DNA of 64,000 bases, from NCBI GenBank assembly GCA_038065015.1, contig JBBTRU010000007.1, positions 1 through 64,000 on the forward strand. Reading direction: 5' to 3'. Shown here piece after piece: positions 35,092-42,972 of this stretch. A program made the translations under genes and the position numbers. The notes below the pieces were generated by a model. The model was not told the origin of the DNA. It saw only the letters and a program-made list of their open reading frames with translations, and made no database searches. The stretch's first letter is position 1; every line of letters starts with the position of its first letter. The stretch is from CAIPSZ01 sp038065015. Lineage in GTDB: Bacteria; Patescibacteriota; Patescibacteriia; PEXW01.

Positions 35092-36477
35092 ATGCGTGTC
35101 CAAACGCTGCAACGACTACTCGCCGCAACTCTGCTGGTCCTGCTTGCGTTTCCAGCGGTATCACGGGCGGCCACCTTCAATCCTGGCAGAATTATTAGCG
35201 ATGAAGAGTTTACCGATGCGTTGAGCTACACGGCTACNNNNNNNNNNCAGAACTTTTTGCTCCGTCGGAGCGGCACGCTGGCCACCAAAACCGTTACGGA
35301 TACGGCGGGGGTGTCGAAGCGCTTTAGCGATGTACTCGTGGAGTTGAGCCGCTTGTACCGCATTAGTCCCAAAGTGTTACTCGTAACCCTGCAAAAAGAG
35401 CAAAGTCTTATTTCTGATCCTGCGCCAACGCAACGACAATTTGACTACGCCATGGGCTATGGTTGCCCGGATAGCGGCGGTTGCAGCGGTAAGGCAGCCG
35501 GCCTCTTCAACCAACTCGATTTCACTGCCTGGCAGTTTCGGCAGTACTACAATTTTCCAACCCAATACACCTACAAAGTTGGCGGCACGTACACGTTTAC
35601 CGACCTTAACGGAACCCGTAAATCAACGGTGACTATAGAAAACCAAGCAACGGCAAATTTGTTTAACTACACCCCGCACGTATACAACGGCAATTACAAC
35701 TTTTTCAATTTCTACACCATGTGGTTTGCCCGGCAATATCCCGACGGCTCGCTCTTACGCGTTGGCAAGTCTGGGCCGACGTGGCTTATACAGAATGGGC
35801 AGCGGCGCGCCATTCAAACGCGCTCGGCGTTCGTTACGCGTTTTGGTGATTACAGCAAAATTCTCTCCGTCCCCGCCGATATTATTACCTCGTACCCCCG
35901 AGGGACGGATATCCGGTTGCCAAACTACTCGCTCGTGCGCACACCCGATGGGCACACCTATCTCTTGAGCGGCGATGAGAAACGACTGATCGAATCCGAA
36001 GAGGTTTTTCGCAACCTAGGCTTTAACCCCGAAGAAGTTGAAGCAGTGCAAACCGAAGACCTGGCCTCGTACCTCGATGGCGTAACCATTAGCAATACCA
36101 GCGCGTACCCCGCCGGGGCGCTGGTTCGCATTAAAGAAAATGGAGCAATTACCTGGATTGAGCAAGGGGTTTGGTATCCAATCCTCGACCGGCAAATTCT
36201 GACGTCGCGCTTCCCAAACCGTAAAGCCAACGTCACTATTACGTCCGCGGAATTGCAGGGCTACACGCGCGGCCAAGCACTGGGCTTCCGCGATGGCGAA
36301 CTCGTTCGGACCAAAGGCGAATCGGGAGTGTACGTTATTTCCAATGGTCTGCGCCGGGCAATACGCTCACGTGAAATCGCCAAGAGTTACGGCTACAATC
36401 TCAAAAACGTCCTGGTTATTACCCCGCGACTCGCCGAACTGCACCCGGTTGGCTTGGCGCTCGATACGGTCCAGTAA
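35092..36477 (+). CDS. Secreted protein: lysozyme-like domain plus four approx. 55-residue repeats (contains an assembly gap)
   Basis: About 461 aa including the gap. Signal peptide (residues 1-26, cleavage after SRA). Residues about 80-215 contain SPKVLLVTLQKEQSLISDP, GYGCPDSGGCSGKAAGLFNQ and AAWQFRQYY-like sequence, resembling a lysozyme or transglycosylase-like fold with the glutamate of QKEQSL as possible catalytic residue. Then four tandem repeats, each starting LLRV/LVRT/LVRI/LVRT, with a following ING.RRAI-type strand and a charged helix, fill the rest. They look like wall- or glycan-binding modules. The exact function is unknown. The ATG at 35083 abuts the -10 box and is unlikely to be used. 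Confidence 0.72.
   Translation: MRVQTLQRLLAATLLVLLAFPAVSRAATFNPGRIISDEEFTDALSYTAXXXXQNFLLRRSGTLATKTVTDTAGVSKRFSDVLVELSRLYRISPKVLLVTLQKEQSLISDPAPTQRQFDYAMGYGCPDSGGCSGKAAGLFNQLDFTAWQFRQYYNFPTQYTYKVGGTYTFTDLNGTRKSTVTIENQATANLFNYTPHVYNGNYNFFNFYTMWFARQYPDGSLLRVGKSGPTWLIQNGQRRAIQTRSAFVTRFGDYSKILSVPADIITSYPRGTDIRLPNYSLVRTPDGHTYLLSGDEKRLIESEEVFRNLGFNPEEVEAVQTEDLASYLDGVTISNTSAYPAGALVRIKENGAITWIEQGVWYPILDRQILTSRFPNRKANVTITSAELQGYTRGQALGFRDGELVRTKGESGVYVISNGLRRAIRSREIAKSYGYNLKNVLVITPRLAELHPVGLALDTVQ
35238..35247. other. Run of 10 N (assembly gap)
   Basis: Ten undetermined bases lie inside the repeat protein gene, after its signal peptide. The frame happens to be kept across the run, but the true gap length is unknown, so about four or more residues are missing. 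Confidence 0.98.
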
Positions 36478-36481
36478 ACAT

Positions 36482-37276
36482 ATGAGTATTGTGCTTGGTG
36501 CCTTTCTCCCGCATGCCCCGTTGCTTTTGCCGACCGCAGACCCCGCACACCATAAAAAAATGTTGGAGGCGGCGCGCGCATCCGCACACGTTGCGGGTTT
36601 AGTGTATGCCGCGCAAGTGGATACTATTCTCCTCTTCAATCCTCACGCCGATTCGGTCGGCAATAGCTTTACCTTCAATCAAGCAGCGAACGTGACCGGC
36701 CGTTTTGAAGAGCTTGGCGATTTAAGCACCACGGTGCAAGCCCCGGGAGCGCCGATGCTCGCCCACCGGTTGAAAGAAAAACTCGAGCCGCACTTCCCGG
36801 TTTCCACGAGTATTCCCGCTCAGGTGAACTACGGCATGGGTGTGCCAATGCTGGCTTTTCAAAAACTGCCGCACCAGCCGCGCTGGCTAGAAATCTCCGC
36901 GCGGCGCTCCACTGTTGCCGACCACGAAACCTTTGGGGTAGCAATGCAAGCAGAACTCATTAACTCCCACCACCGTATAGCAATAATCGCAACGGGCGAT
37001 ATTACCGCTGGCGTCACCGAAGCTTCGCCCCAGGGGAAAATCCAAGGCGCTCAAGCACTACGTTTAGGTTGGTCCGCTGCTGTAAAACGAAACGCCCTCG
37101 GTGATTACTTGCGCGGACTCGCTGGAGAACAGGTAGCGTCCATGGCGGCGTGCGGGGTGTGGAGCGCCGCGCAGCTACAAGGGACACTCAACAGCTTGCG
37201 CACGAGGGTCGCCGTGCATTATGACGCTGCACCCTACGGCGTTGCGTACCAGGTTATTACTTGGCTGCCCGAATAG
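36482..37276 (+). CDS. LigB/AmmeMemoRadiSam B-like protein (class III extradiol dioxygenase fold)
   Basis: 264 aa from the ATG at 36482, 4 bases after the previous stop. GAFLPHAPLLLP at the N-terminus supplies the first metal histidine; FNPHAD near residue 60 a second; GVPMLAF and IATGDIT follow. The fold is that of catecholic ring-opening dioxygenases, but in many bacteria the stand-alone protein belongs to the AmmeMemoRadiSam group with an AMMECR1 partner and a radical SAM enzyme. Neither partner is in the window, so the role is open. Confidence 0.72.
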   Translation: MSIVLGAFLPHAPLLLPTADPAHHKKMLEAARASAHVAGLVYAAQVDTILLFNPHADSVGNSFTFNQAANVTGRFEELGDLSTTVQAPGAPMLAHRLKEKLEPHFPVSTSIPAQVNYGMGVPMLAFQKLPHQPRWLEISARRSTVADHETFGVAMQAELINSHHRIAIIATGDITAGVTEASPQGKIQGAQALRLGWSAAVKRNALGDYLRGLAGEQVASMAACGVWSAAQLQGTLNSLRTRVAVHYDAAPYGVAYQVITWLPE

Positions 37277-37318
37277 TGCGTTTGAGCAACCTGGCTAGAA
37301 TCCCCGCCCCCAGCACGC

Positions 37319-37324
37319 TACACT
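37319..37324 (+). promoter_or_regulatory. -10 box TACACT, leaderless start for priA
   Basis: TACACT ends exactly 6 bases before the ATG at 37331. No matching -35 box found at 16-18 bases. Confidence 0.45.
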
Positions 37325-37330
37325 AGCGCT

Positions 37331-39037
37331 ATGGCTAATTCGGTATACCAAATTGTTCCTCTGCGCCGCGTCCCGCAAAAGTTTTCGCTGCTGGACTACG
37401 ATTTAGCACCGGGCTCACGCTTGCCGCAGCAAGGGGAAATTGTTCGCATTCCTTTTGGCGCAAGTACCATCCAAGGGCTTATCTGGGCATCTGGGGCGAG
37501 CCCAGGGAATGCAGTATTCAAACGAAAAACGTTCTCACTAGAAGACGCACCAACTTATTTCACGCCGGCGCAGTGTCACCTGCTTTTCTGGCTGGCACGA
37601 GAAACCCTCACCCCAATGCCGGTGGTGGCAATGCACATGCTTCCCAGCAATCAGCTCATTACAAAAGCCACATTCAAGCAGCCGAAACTCCAAGGTATTC
37701 TTGCACCCCAGCTAGAAGTACGTGAGCAAATAATTCAAGCATTTTCTCGGCAAGCAGCCGTCGAGGGCAGCACCCTGGTTTTTGTGCCTGCGCTGGCGTA
37801 TGCGGCGACGTGGGAAAAAGCTTTTGGCCAGCGTTGCGTTATTATCCATGGCAAGTTAAGCAAAAAACAAAAAAGTGCATTACTTGCCACCAAACCCACC
37901 TTAATTATTTCCACGCAAGTTGGGCTCTTTTTACCGTATGTAGACATACGACATATCGTGCTGGACCAAGTTGACGATGACGGATATTTTGCTTTTGACC
38001 AAGCTCCACGCTTTGATGTACGACGGGGCGCCCAAGAACTCGCCGGTGCATACGGGGCGTCGCTCACGCTTATTGCCCGTTGGCAAAGCCCAACCGTCCA
38101 AGGGCTGTTTCCCAAAGCGGTGTGGCGGGGTGATGCGCCCGCAACCTGGACAATGATTGACCGAACAGGCGAGGCAGGTCCGCAACGACGCTCGTCCATT
38201 GCCGCCGGGCTGGCAGAACGAATTCGTACTGGTCGAACCTTGTGGCTTGTCCATCGTAAAGCTGAAGCCGGACAGTTGCGCTGCAACGATTGCGGCATGG
38301 TGATGCAGTGCCCAACCTGTAAACGACCACTGCAGGTGGTGCGCAACGCTAATACAAATGTGCTGTTTTGCCCGCAGGATAAGCTTCGCCAGCTTATGCC
38401 AGAGGCCTGCCCACATTGCCAGAGTGTGCAACTTTCTACCTTAGGAAAAGGTGTGCGGACGATCGCCAAAGACATTCAAGAAACGCTGCAGCAATCGGTA
38501 GCCACTATTGATGCCGAACACGCACTCGACAACATTGATGCTCCACAGGTTGTTAGTACAACCGCAATTGCCAACAATCTCAACCAGCAGTTTGATCGCG
38601 TCATTATAGTGAGTGCCGAGAGTTTTCTCGCACCCGGTAACTACCGCGGCACCGAGGAACTCTACAATACCCTCGCGTTGGCGCAGCAGCATATTCGTCG
38701 GGGCGGCGAACTTTTTTACCAAACCTTTCAACCGGAAAATGTTGAACTGCAGCATGCCCAGCAGGTTATGGCCCGGGATAGCGAAACACGCCTCCAGATG
38801 CATTACCCGCCTTTTGGTACACTCATTGTCTTGCAACCACGCTCGCGCTCTACCACCCTATCCCCCACCCCGTTACATGCGGCAATTGCGGAAGCATTAC
38901 CCGCCGTGCAACACGGACGTTACTGGATTATCCGGGTAGCGGCCTTGCAACGCGCTAAGGTGCTAGCACTTTTGCAAGAGCAGCTTAACGATTCGTGGGA
39001 AGCCACCGTCGACCCGCCAAGACTGCCACAGGATTGA
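37331..39037 (+). CDS. priA: PriA-like primosome protein with a degenerate, probably inactive ATPase
   Basis: 568 aa against about 730 for a normal PriA. The N-terminal 3'-DNA-binding domain is present (residues 1-100, FSLLDYDLAPGSRLPQQGEIV, VRIPFGAS). The helicase part is broken down: no Walker A GxTGSGKTE anywhere, the DEEH box reads LDQVDDDGY near residue 211, and the GSATPS motif III position reads IARWQSPT. The zinc region (residues about 317-361) keeps seven cysteines (CNDC, CPTC, a single FC, CPHC), and the C-terminal domain has YPPFGTLIVLQ. Probably a non-helicase scaffold for replication restart or primosome loading. Confidence 0.85.
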   Translation: MANSVYQIVPLRRVPQKFSLLDYDLAPGSRLPQQGEIVRIPFGASTIQGLIWASGASPGNAVFKRKTFSLEDAPTYFTPAQCHLLFWLARETLTPMPVVAMHMLPSNQLITKATFKQPKLQGILAPQLEVREQIIQAFSRQAAVEGSTLVFVPALAYAATWEKAFGQRCVIIHGKLSKKQKSALLATKPTLIISTQVGLFLPYVDIRHIVLDQVDDDGYFAFDQAPRFDVRRGAQELAGAYGASLTLIARWQSPTVQGLFPKAVWRGDAPATWTMIDRTGEAGPQRRSSIAAGLAERIRTGRTLWLVHRKAEAGQLRCNDCGMVMQCPTCKRPLQVVRNANTNVLFCPQDKLRQLMPEACPHCQSVQLSTLGKGVRTIAKDIQETLQQSVATIDAEHALDNIDAPQVVSTTAIANNLNQQFDRVIIVSAESFLAPGNYRGTEELYNTLALAQQHIRRGGELFYQTFQPENVELQHAQQVMARDSETRLQMHYPPFGTLIVLQPRSRSTTLSPTPLHAAIAEALPAVQHGRYWIIRVAALQRAKVLALLQEQLNDSWEATVDPPRLPQD

Positions 39038-39062
39038 CGAATGAGTGTTGTATTGCTAGCGT
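39034..39062 (+). promoter_or_regulatory. Promoter of def-fmt (TTGACG-N17-TAGCGT, extended -10), leaderless
   Basis: TTGACG (39034-39039) and TAGCGT (39057-39062) are 17 bases apart with TGC before the -10. The -10 ends 6 bases before the ATG at 39069, which decides between that ATG and the GTG at 39063. Confidence 0.65.
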
Positions 39063-39068
39063 GTGCTC

Positions 39069-39551
39069 ATGGCGAAGCGAAAAATTGTCACAATTCCAAA
39101 CGCAATACTCCGGGCGAAAGCCGTATCACTAGAGAAAAATGCATTCGGTACGCCGAGCATACGCCAGCTCGTGCAAGATATGGCGGAGACGATGGCCGCG
39201 GCGGATGGCATCGGGTTGGCCGCACCGCAAGTTGGCACGCGTGAGCGGGTATTCATCGTCGCTACGAAAAATGGGGCGCTGGCTTTTTGCAATCCTAAGA
39301 TAGTCAAGCATTCATTTCTCAAAATAACCATGGAAGAAGGCTGTTTATCAATACCTGGGGTTTTCGGTACTGTTAAACGTCCGCGACGCATCCAGGTTGA
39401 GGCTTGCGATGTGGAAGGCAAACCTTTTCGCACCACTGCCGATGGCTTACTGGCGCGCGTGATACAGCACGAGCTTGATCACCTCAATGGTATACTTTTT
39501 ATTGATAAGGTAATTCGGATTACGCGTGGAGAAAAGCCTGCCAACACGTAA
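39069..39551 (+). CDS. def: Peptide deformylase
   Basis: 160 aa. All three motifs are intact: GIGLAAPQVG (motif 1), EEGCLSIPG (motif 2, metal Cys) and QHELDHLNG (motif 3, two metal His and catalytic Glu). Removes the formyl group from new polypeptides. Start at 39069 is set by the promoter. Overlaps fmt by 26 bases, so formylation and deformylation genes are co-expressed. Confidence 0.95.
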   Translation: MAKRKIVTIPNAILRAKAVSLEKNAFGTPSIRQLVQDMAETMAAADGIGLAAPQVGTRERVFIVATKNGALAFCNPKIVKHSFLKITMEEGCLSIPGVFGTVKRPRRIQVEACDVEGKPFRTTADGLLARVIQHELDHLNGILFIDKVIRITRGEKPANT

Positions 39552-40500
39552 CTTCCGGGTAGTCTTTGCTGGTTCACCAGCATACGCAATCCCGAGCCTC
39601 GAAGCACTCCTCGCGCTCCCTGGCTGTTCTGTGGTTGGCGTACTTACGCAGAAGCCAAAACCTCGCGGTCGGGGCAACCAATTGCATGCTTCGGCAATCG
39701 GTGTTTTTGCCGAAGCGCATAACTTACTCACGCTCACTCCCAACACTTTGCGCGTCCCCGAGGCTCACGCACTACTCACGGCACTCAAAGCTGATGTTGG
39801 GGTGGTGGTTGCCTACGGAAAAATACTACCGCAAGCAGTCCTCAACCTGTTGCCGCAAGGGTGGGTTAATGCTCATGCTTCACTCCTCCCGCGTTGGCGT
39901 GGGGCTTCACCAATCCAGCAAACTATTGCCGCGGGTGACGTTGAAACCGGTGTCAGCCTCATGCAGCTTGATGCGGGTATGGACACCGGTCCCATTCTCG
40001 TCCAGGAGCGTCTACCCGTCGCGGTTGATGAAACTGCCGTGAGTTTAGCGGAAAAACTTTCACAGCTGAGCGGTATGCTCATTCGCAAGCACTTACGTAC
40101 CTACCTCGACGGAACATTGCTGCCGCAACCGCAACCGGTGACCGGCGTAACCCTGGCGCCGCAACTTACAAAAGCTGATGGGCATTTGCACTTTGGGGAA
40201 GCCGCTCTGCAGCTGGTACGCAAAGTGCGAGCCTTCAATCCTTGGCCGGGTGCAGTAATGCAGGTAGGTACCCTCTTGCTAAAAATTCTCACGGCCACCA
40301 CCGCGCCTGGCCAAGAGCAGCCCGGGAAGATAGTACGTGTCCCTACGGGTTTTGGCGTGGGCACTCCGCAACAATTGTTTATCCCTTTACAAGTGCAAGT
40401 ACCAGGGAAAAAGCCAATGAGCGCCGCGGAATTTTTCCATGGCTACAATCGGCTGTTGACGAACGACGTTACTGGTCCAAAATCTTCACCGACGTCATAA
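39526..40500 (+). CDS. fmt: Methionyl-tRNA formyltransferase
   Basis: 324 aa from a GTG at 39526. Rossmann start RVVFAGSPAYAIPSLEALL, formyl-folate signature NAHASLLPRWRGASPIQQTI near residue 115, LDAGMDTGPIL and a C-terminal OB-like domain (about 210-310). Formylates initiator Met-tRNA. The GTG lies within def; no ATG alternative precedes the conserved core. Its 3' end overlaps the convergent cyclophilin gene by 32 bases. Confidence 0.93.
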   Translation: MEKSLPTRNFRVVFAGSPAYAIPSLEALLALPGCSVVGVLTQKPKPRGRGNQLHASAIGVFAEAHNLLTLTPNTLRVPEAHALLTALKADVGVVVAYGKILPQAVLNLLPQGWVNAHASLLPRWRGASPIQQTIAAGDVETGVSLMQLDAGMDTGPILVQERLPVAVDETAVSLAEKLSQLSGMLIRKHLRTYLDGTLLPQPQPVTGVTLAPQLTKADGHLHFGEAALQLVRKVRAFNPWPGAVMQVGTLLLKILTATTAPGQEQPGKIVRVPTGFGVGTPQQLFIPLQVQVPGKKPMSAAEFFHGYNRLLTNDVTGPKSSPTS

Positions 40501-41062
40501 CATCGCCAATGGCGATTTTGTGCACAATGTCGAGCCCTTTGGTAACCTGTCCAAAGAGATTATATTGCTTAGGCAAGTTTTTCGAAACGTTAGCGAGCGT
40601 AATGAAGAATTGCGAGCCATTGGTATTGGCTCCGGAATTCGCCATGGCCACTGCGCCTTCGACATACTCCCCTTGCACAGGTTCATCTTCAAACTTGTAA
40701 CCCGGGCCACCTGTGCCATTGCCGCTGGGGTCGCCACCCTGAATGACAAAACCCGGTTCTACCCGGTGGAATGTTAGGCCGTCGTAGTACCCTTGCTCGG
40801 CCAGGTAGACGAAATTGCTAACAGTTTTCGGTGCAGCTTTGGCATTGAGCGTAAACTCAATAGTGCCTTTTGCCGTGCTGATGACCACTTTTTTATTCTG
40901 GATTTTTGCATCCGCGAGAATGCCAGGAAACGCATAGGACATACGGGTATTGGTTAAAGTGGTATTCGTAGGGGTAGAATTGGCCGTACCCGACCATATA
41001 ATGACGACAGTGACGGCTAAGACCGCCAGGGTAATCAGCACGTAGGTGTATTTTTTTTGCAT
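40469..41062 (-). CDS. Membrane-anchored cyclophilin-type peptidyl-prolyl isomerase
   Basis: 197 aa from the ATG at 41062 (41071 adds three residues). One N-terminal membrane span (residues about 5-25), a Thr/Asn-rich linker and a cyclophilin domain with FHRVEPGFVIQGGDPSGNGTGG and NGSQFFIT, including the catalytic Arg. It probably assists folding of exported proteins outside the membrane. Convergent with fmt, overlapping by 32 bases. Confidence 0.92.
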   Translation of the reverse strand: MQKKYTYVLITLAVLAVTVVIIWSGTANSTPTNTTLTNTRMSYAFPGILADAKIQNKKVVISTAKGTIEFTLNAKAAPKTVSNFVYLAEQGYYDGLTFHRVEPGFVIQGGDPSGNGTGGPGYKFEDEPVQGEYVEGAVAMANSGANTNGSQFFITLANVSKNLPKQYNLFGQVTKGLDIVHKIAIGDVMTSVKILDQ

Positions 41063-41071
41063 AGTAGGCAC

Positions 41072-41077
41072 ATCCTA
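41072..41077 (-). promoter_or_regulatory. Probable -10 box TAGGAT of the cyclophilin gene
   Basis: Minus-strand TAGGAT preceded by TGC ends 9 bases before the ATG at 41062. No good -35 seen. Divergent from the TATACT at 41108. Confidence 0.4.
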
Positions 41078-41107
41078 GCATACGTCCACAGGGATCGAAA
41101 AGTACGG

Positions 41108-41113
41108 TATACT
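41108..41113 (+). promoter_or_regulatory. -10 box TATACT of the Asn-rich surface protein gene
   Basis: TATACT lies 22 bases upstream of the ATG at 41136; the leader contains AAAGGA (41121-41126), so this gene uses a normal ribosome site rather than a leaderless start. No -35 consensus found. Confidence 0.45.
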
Positions 41114-41135
41114 ACAAGCGAAAGGAATATACCCT

Positions 41136-41909
41136 ATGCCCAAGTTCATCACCCTCCTTGCTGCCAGCATTTTCCTGGTCAGCCCAGTGTACGCCCAGAC
41201 CAATAGCGTTACGGATGTTACAAAACCCACTATCAGCGGGGTAACCGTAAGCGGCGTTTCTAGCACCGGGGCAACAGTAACCTGGACCACGAATGAGCCA
41301 GCCACGAGTTACGTGGATTTTGGGCCGTCCGATGTGTACGGCAATACCCTTGGCGACGGTCAGTACGTAACAACGCACAGCGTTACGCTTTTAGGCATGT
41401 CCCCGAGCACTCTGTACCACTTTCGGGTCCGTTCCAAGGATGCGGCGGGTAACGAAGCCACCAGCACGGATACGACACTCACCACTACGGCCATTGCCAG
41501 TACGAATACATCGTTGAATAGCAACGCCAATGCGAATACGTCGGTAAATGTGAATAGCAATAAGAATGCCAACCTCAATGCGAACACGAATAAAACGAAT
41601 ACGAATGTTGTTACAAATTCCAACAAGAATACCAATGTTAACAAAAATGCAAATAAGAATAGTAACCTCAATAGCAATGCGAACACGAATGCTGGCGTGA
41701 GCATCTTCAACCAGAACACGAATACCGAGGCAGCGGAGACCACCAATCTTAATACCAACACTTTGGAAAATACGAATACCGAAGCGACCACAACCAATGG
41801 CGATGGTCGTGCCGGCGTATTCCTCATTGTCTTAGGCCTGGTTGTGCTGGTGGGCGTGGTGGGTTTTGCCTGGTACAAACTCCGCAAGCAAGACGGCCCG
41901 CAAGTTTAG
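41136..41909 (+). CDS. Cell-surface protein: fibronectin III-like domain, Asn-rich stalk, C-terminal membrane anchor
   Basis: 257 aa. Signal peptide (residues 1-21, ending VYA). Residues about 25-115 form a fibronectin type III or purple-acid-phosphatase N-domain-like fold (TKPTISGVTVSGVSSTGATV, ATSYVDFGPSDVYG, TLYHFRVRSKDAAGNE). Residues about 120-228 are a low-complexity stalk of Asn with Thr, Ser, Ala and Lys. Residues about 229-250 are a hydrophobic helix followed by KLRKQ, a C-terminal anchor with a positive inside end. Its stop shares bases with the convergent mnmA stop. Ligand unknown. Confidence 0.78.
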   Translation: MPKFITLLAASIFLVSPVYAQTNSVTDVTKPTISGVTVSGVSSTGATVTWTTNEPATSYVDFGPSDVYGNTLGDGQYVTTHSVTLLGMSPSTLYHFRVRSKDAAGNEATSTDTTLTTTAIASTNTSLNSNANANTSVNVNSNKNANLNANTNKTNTNVVTNSNKNTNVNKNANKNSNLNSNANTNAGVSIFNQNTNTEAAETTNLNTNTLENTNTEATTTNGDGRAGVFLIVLGLVVLVGVVGFAWYKLRKQDGPQV

Positions 41910-42970
41910 AGTGCTTCCGCTATTGTTGCCCCACCAAGGCAACAGCCAGCTTGGTAGAAGACAATAGCTTGCCCGGGGGTAATTGCCCTTTGAGGCTGTT
42001 GAAATGTGACCAAAAGGTTTTCGTCCTGCGCGTTTACCGTGCATTGCGCTAGTGGCTGCCGGTAGCGTATGCGCGCCTTGCAGGAAAAAGGTACTGCTGG
42101 CGGTGCTCCAGCCACCCAGCACGCGTCGCTCGCCCGCAAACCCTGCGCCTGCAACACCGGGTCCTGATTGCCTCTCGCAACCACAAGCGTGTTGGTTTTT
42201 GGCTGCTTGGCCGCTACATAGAAGGGCACGCCCCCGCCAACCCCCAAACCGTGTCGCTGGCCAATGGTGTAGAATGGCAACCCTTCATGTTCTCCAATAA
42301 CCTCGCCGTCAGCGGTTACTATAGGCCCTGGAAGGCCTTGGAGACGGCTTTTTAGGAACTCCTGTACATCTACCTGCCCAATGAAGCATATGCCCTGGCT
42401 ATCGGGCTTTGCGGCCGTGGGCAAGCCCGCTTTACTGGCCAGGGTACGAACTTCCTGCTTTTGCAATGTGCCTAGTGGAAAAAGCGTATGCGCCAACTCG
42501 GCTTGGCCCAACGTATGCAAAAAGTACGTTTGGTCTTTGCCTGTATCGAGTGCTTCACCAAGCTGGTAACCAGTTGGAGCCTCTCGCACCTGGGCGTAGT
42601 GACCTGTGGCAATGCACCCGTACCCTTCGGCTTTTGCTCGCTGCAAGAACGCGCCAAATTTAATTTCCCGATTGCACATGACATCGGGGTTAGGGGTTCG
42701 TCCGGCATCGTACTCACGGAAAAAATACTCAAGCACGCGCTGGGCATACTCTTTTTCAAAATTCCAGCTTTCCCAAGGGATGCCTAAAACTTTGCACGTT
42801 GCTTCAACATCTGCTTGGTCTTGCTCCCACGGGCACGGTTGGTTGCTGCCGGGTGGCGGTTCGTAGTTCTTCATAAACACCCCGCGCACGTCATAACCAG
42901 CATCGCGCAAAAGCAACGCCGCAACGGACGAATCCACGCCACCAGACATGCCAACAATGACCTTCTGCAT
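41906..42970 (-). CDS. mnmA: tRNA-specific 2-thiouridylase
   Basis: 354 aa. PP-loop GMSGGVDSSVAALLL at the N-terminus, catalytic cysteines in NPDVMCNREIKF and SQGICFIG, TGHYAQV and a C-terminal beta-barrel (KARIRYRQPLAQC). Installs the 2-thio group on U34 of Lys, Glu and Gln tRNAs. Two bases downstream of the flippase-DUF2079 gene on the same strand, so expressed from that unit. Confidence 0.95.
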   Translation of the reverse strand: MQKVIVGMSGGVDSSVAALLLRDAGYDVRGVFMKNYEPPPGSNQPCPWEQDQADVEATCKVLGIPWESWNFEKEYAQRVLEYFFREYDAGRTPNPDVMCNREIKFGAFLQRAKAEGYGCIATGHYAQVREAPTGYQLGEALDTGKDQTYFLHTLGQAELAHTLFPLGTLQKQEVRTLASKAGLPTAAKPDSQGICFIGQVDVQEFLKSRLQGLPGPIVTADGEVIGEHEGLPFYTIGQRHGLGVGGGVPFYVAAKQPKTNTLVVARGNQDPVLQAQGLRASDACWVAGAPPAVPFSCKARIRYRQPLAQCTVNAQDENLLVTFQQPQRAITPGQAIVFYQAGCCLGGATIAEAL

Positions 42971-42972
42971 AT

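Noticed and set aside
37735..38475. 246-codon minus-strand frame within priA
   Set aside because: Antisense shadow; the plus strand has the PriA zinc cysteines and C-terminal domain.
41500..41790. Short AAT/AAC-rich DNA repeats resembling a repeat array
   Set aside because: They are irregular, in frame and code for the Asn-rich stalk; no constant repeat and spacer as in CRISPR.
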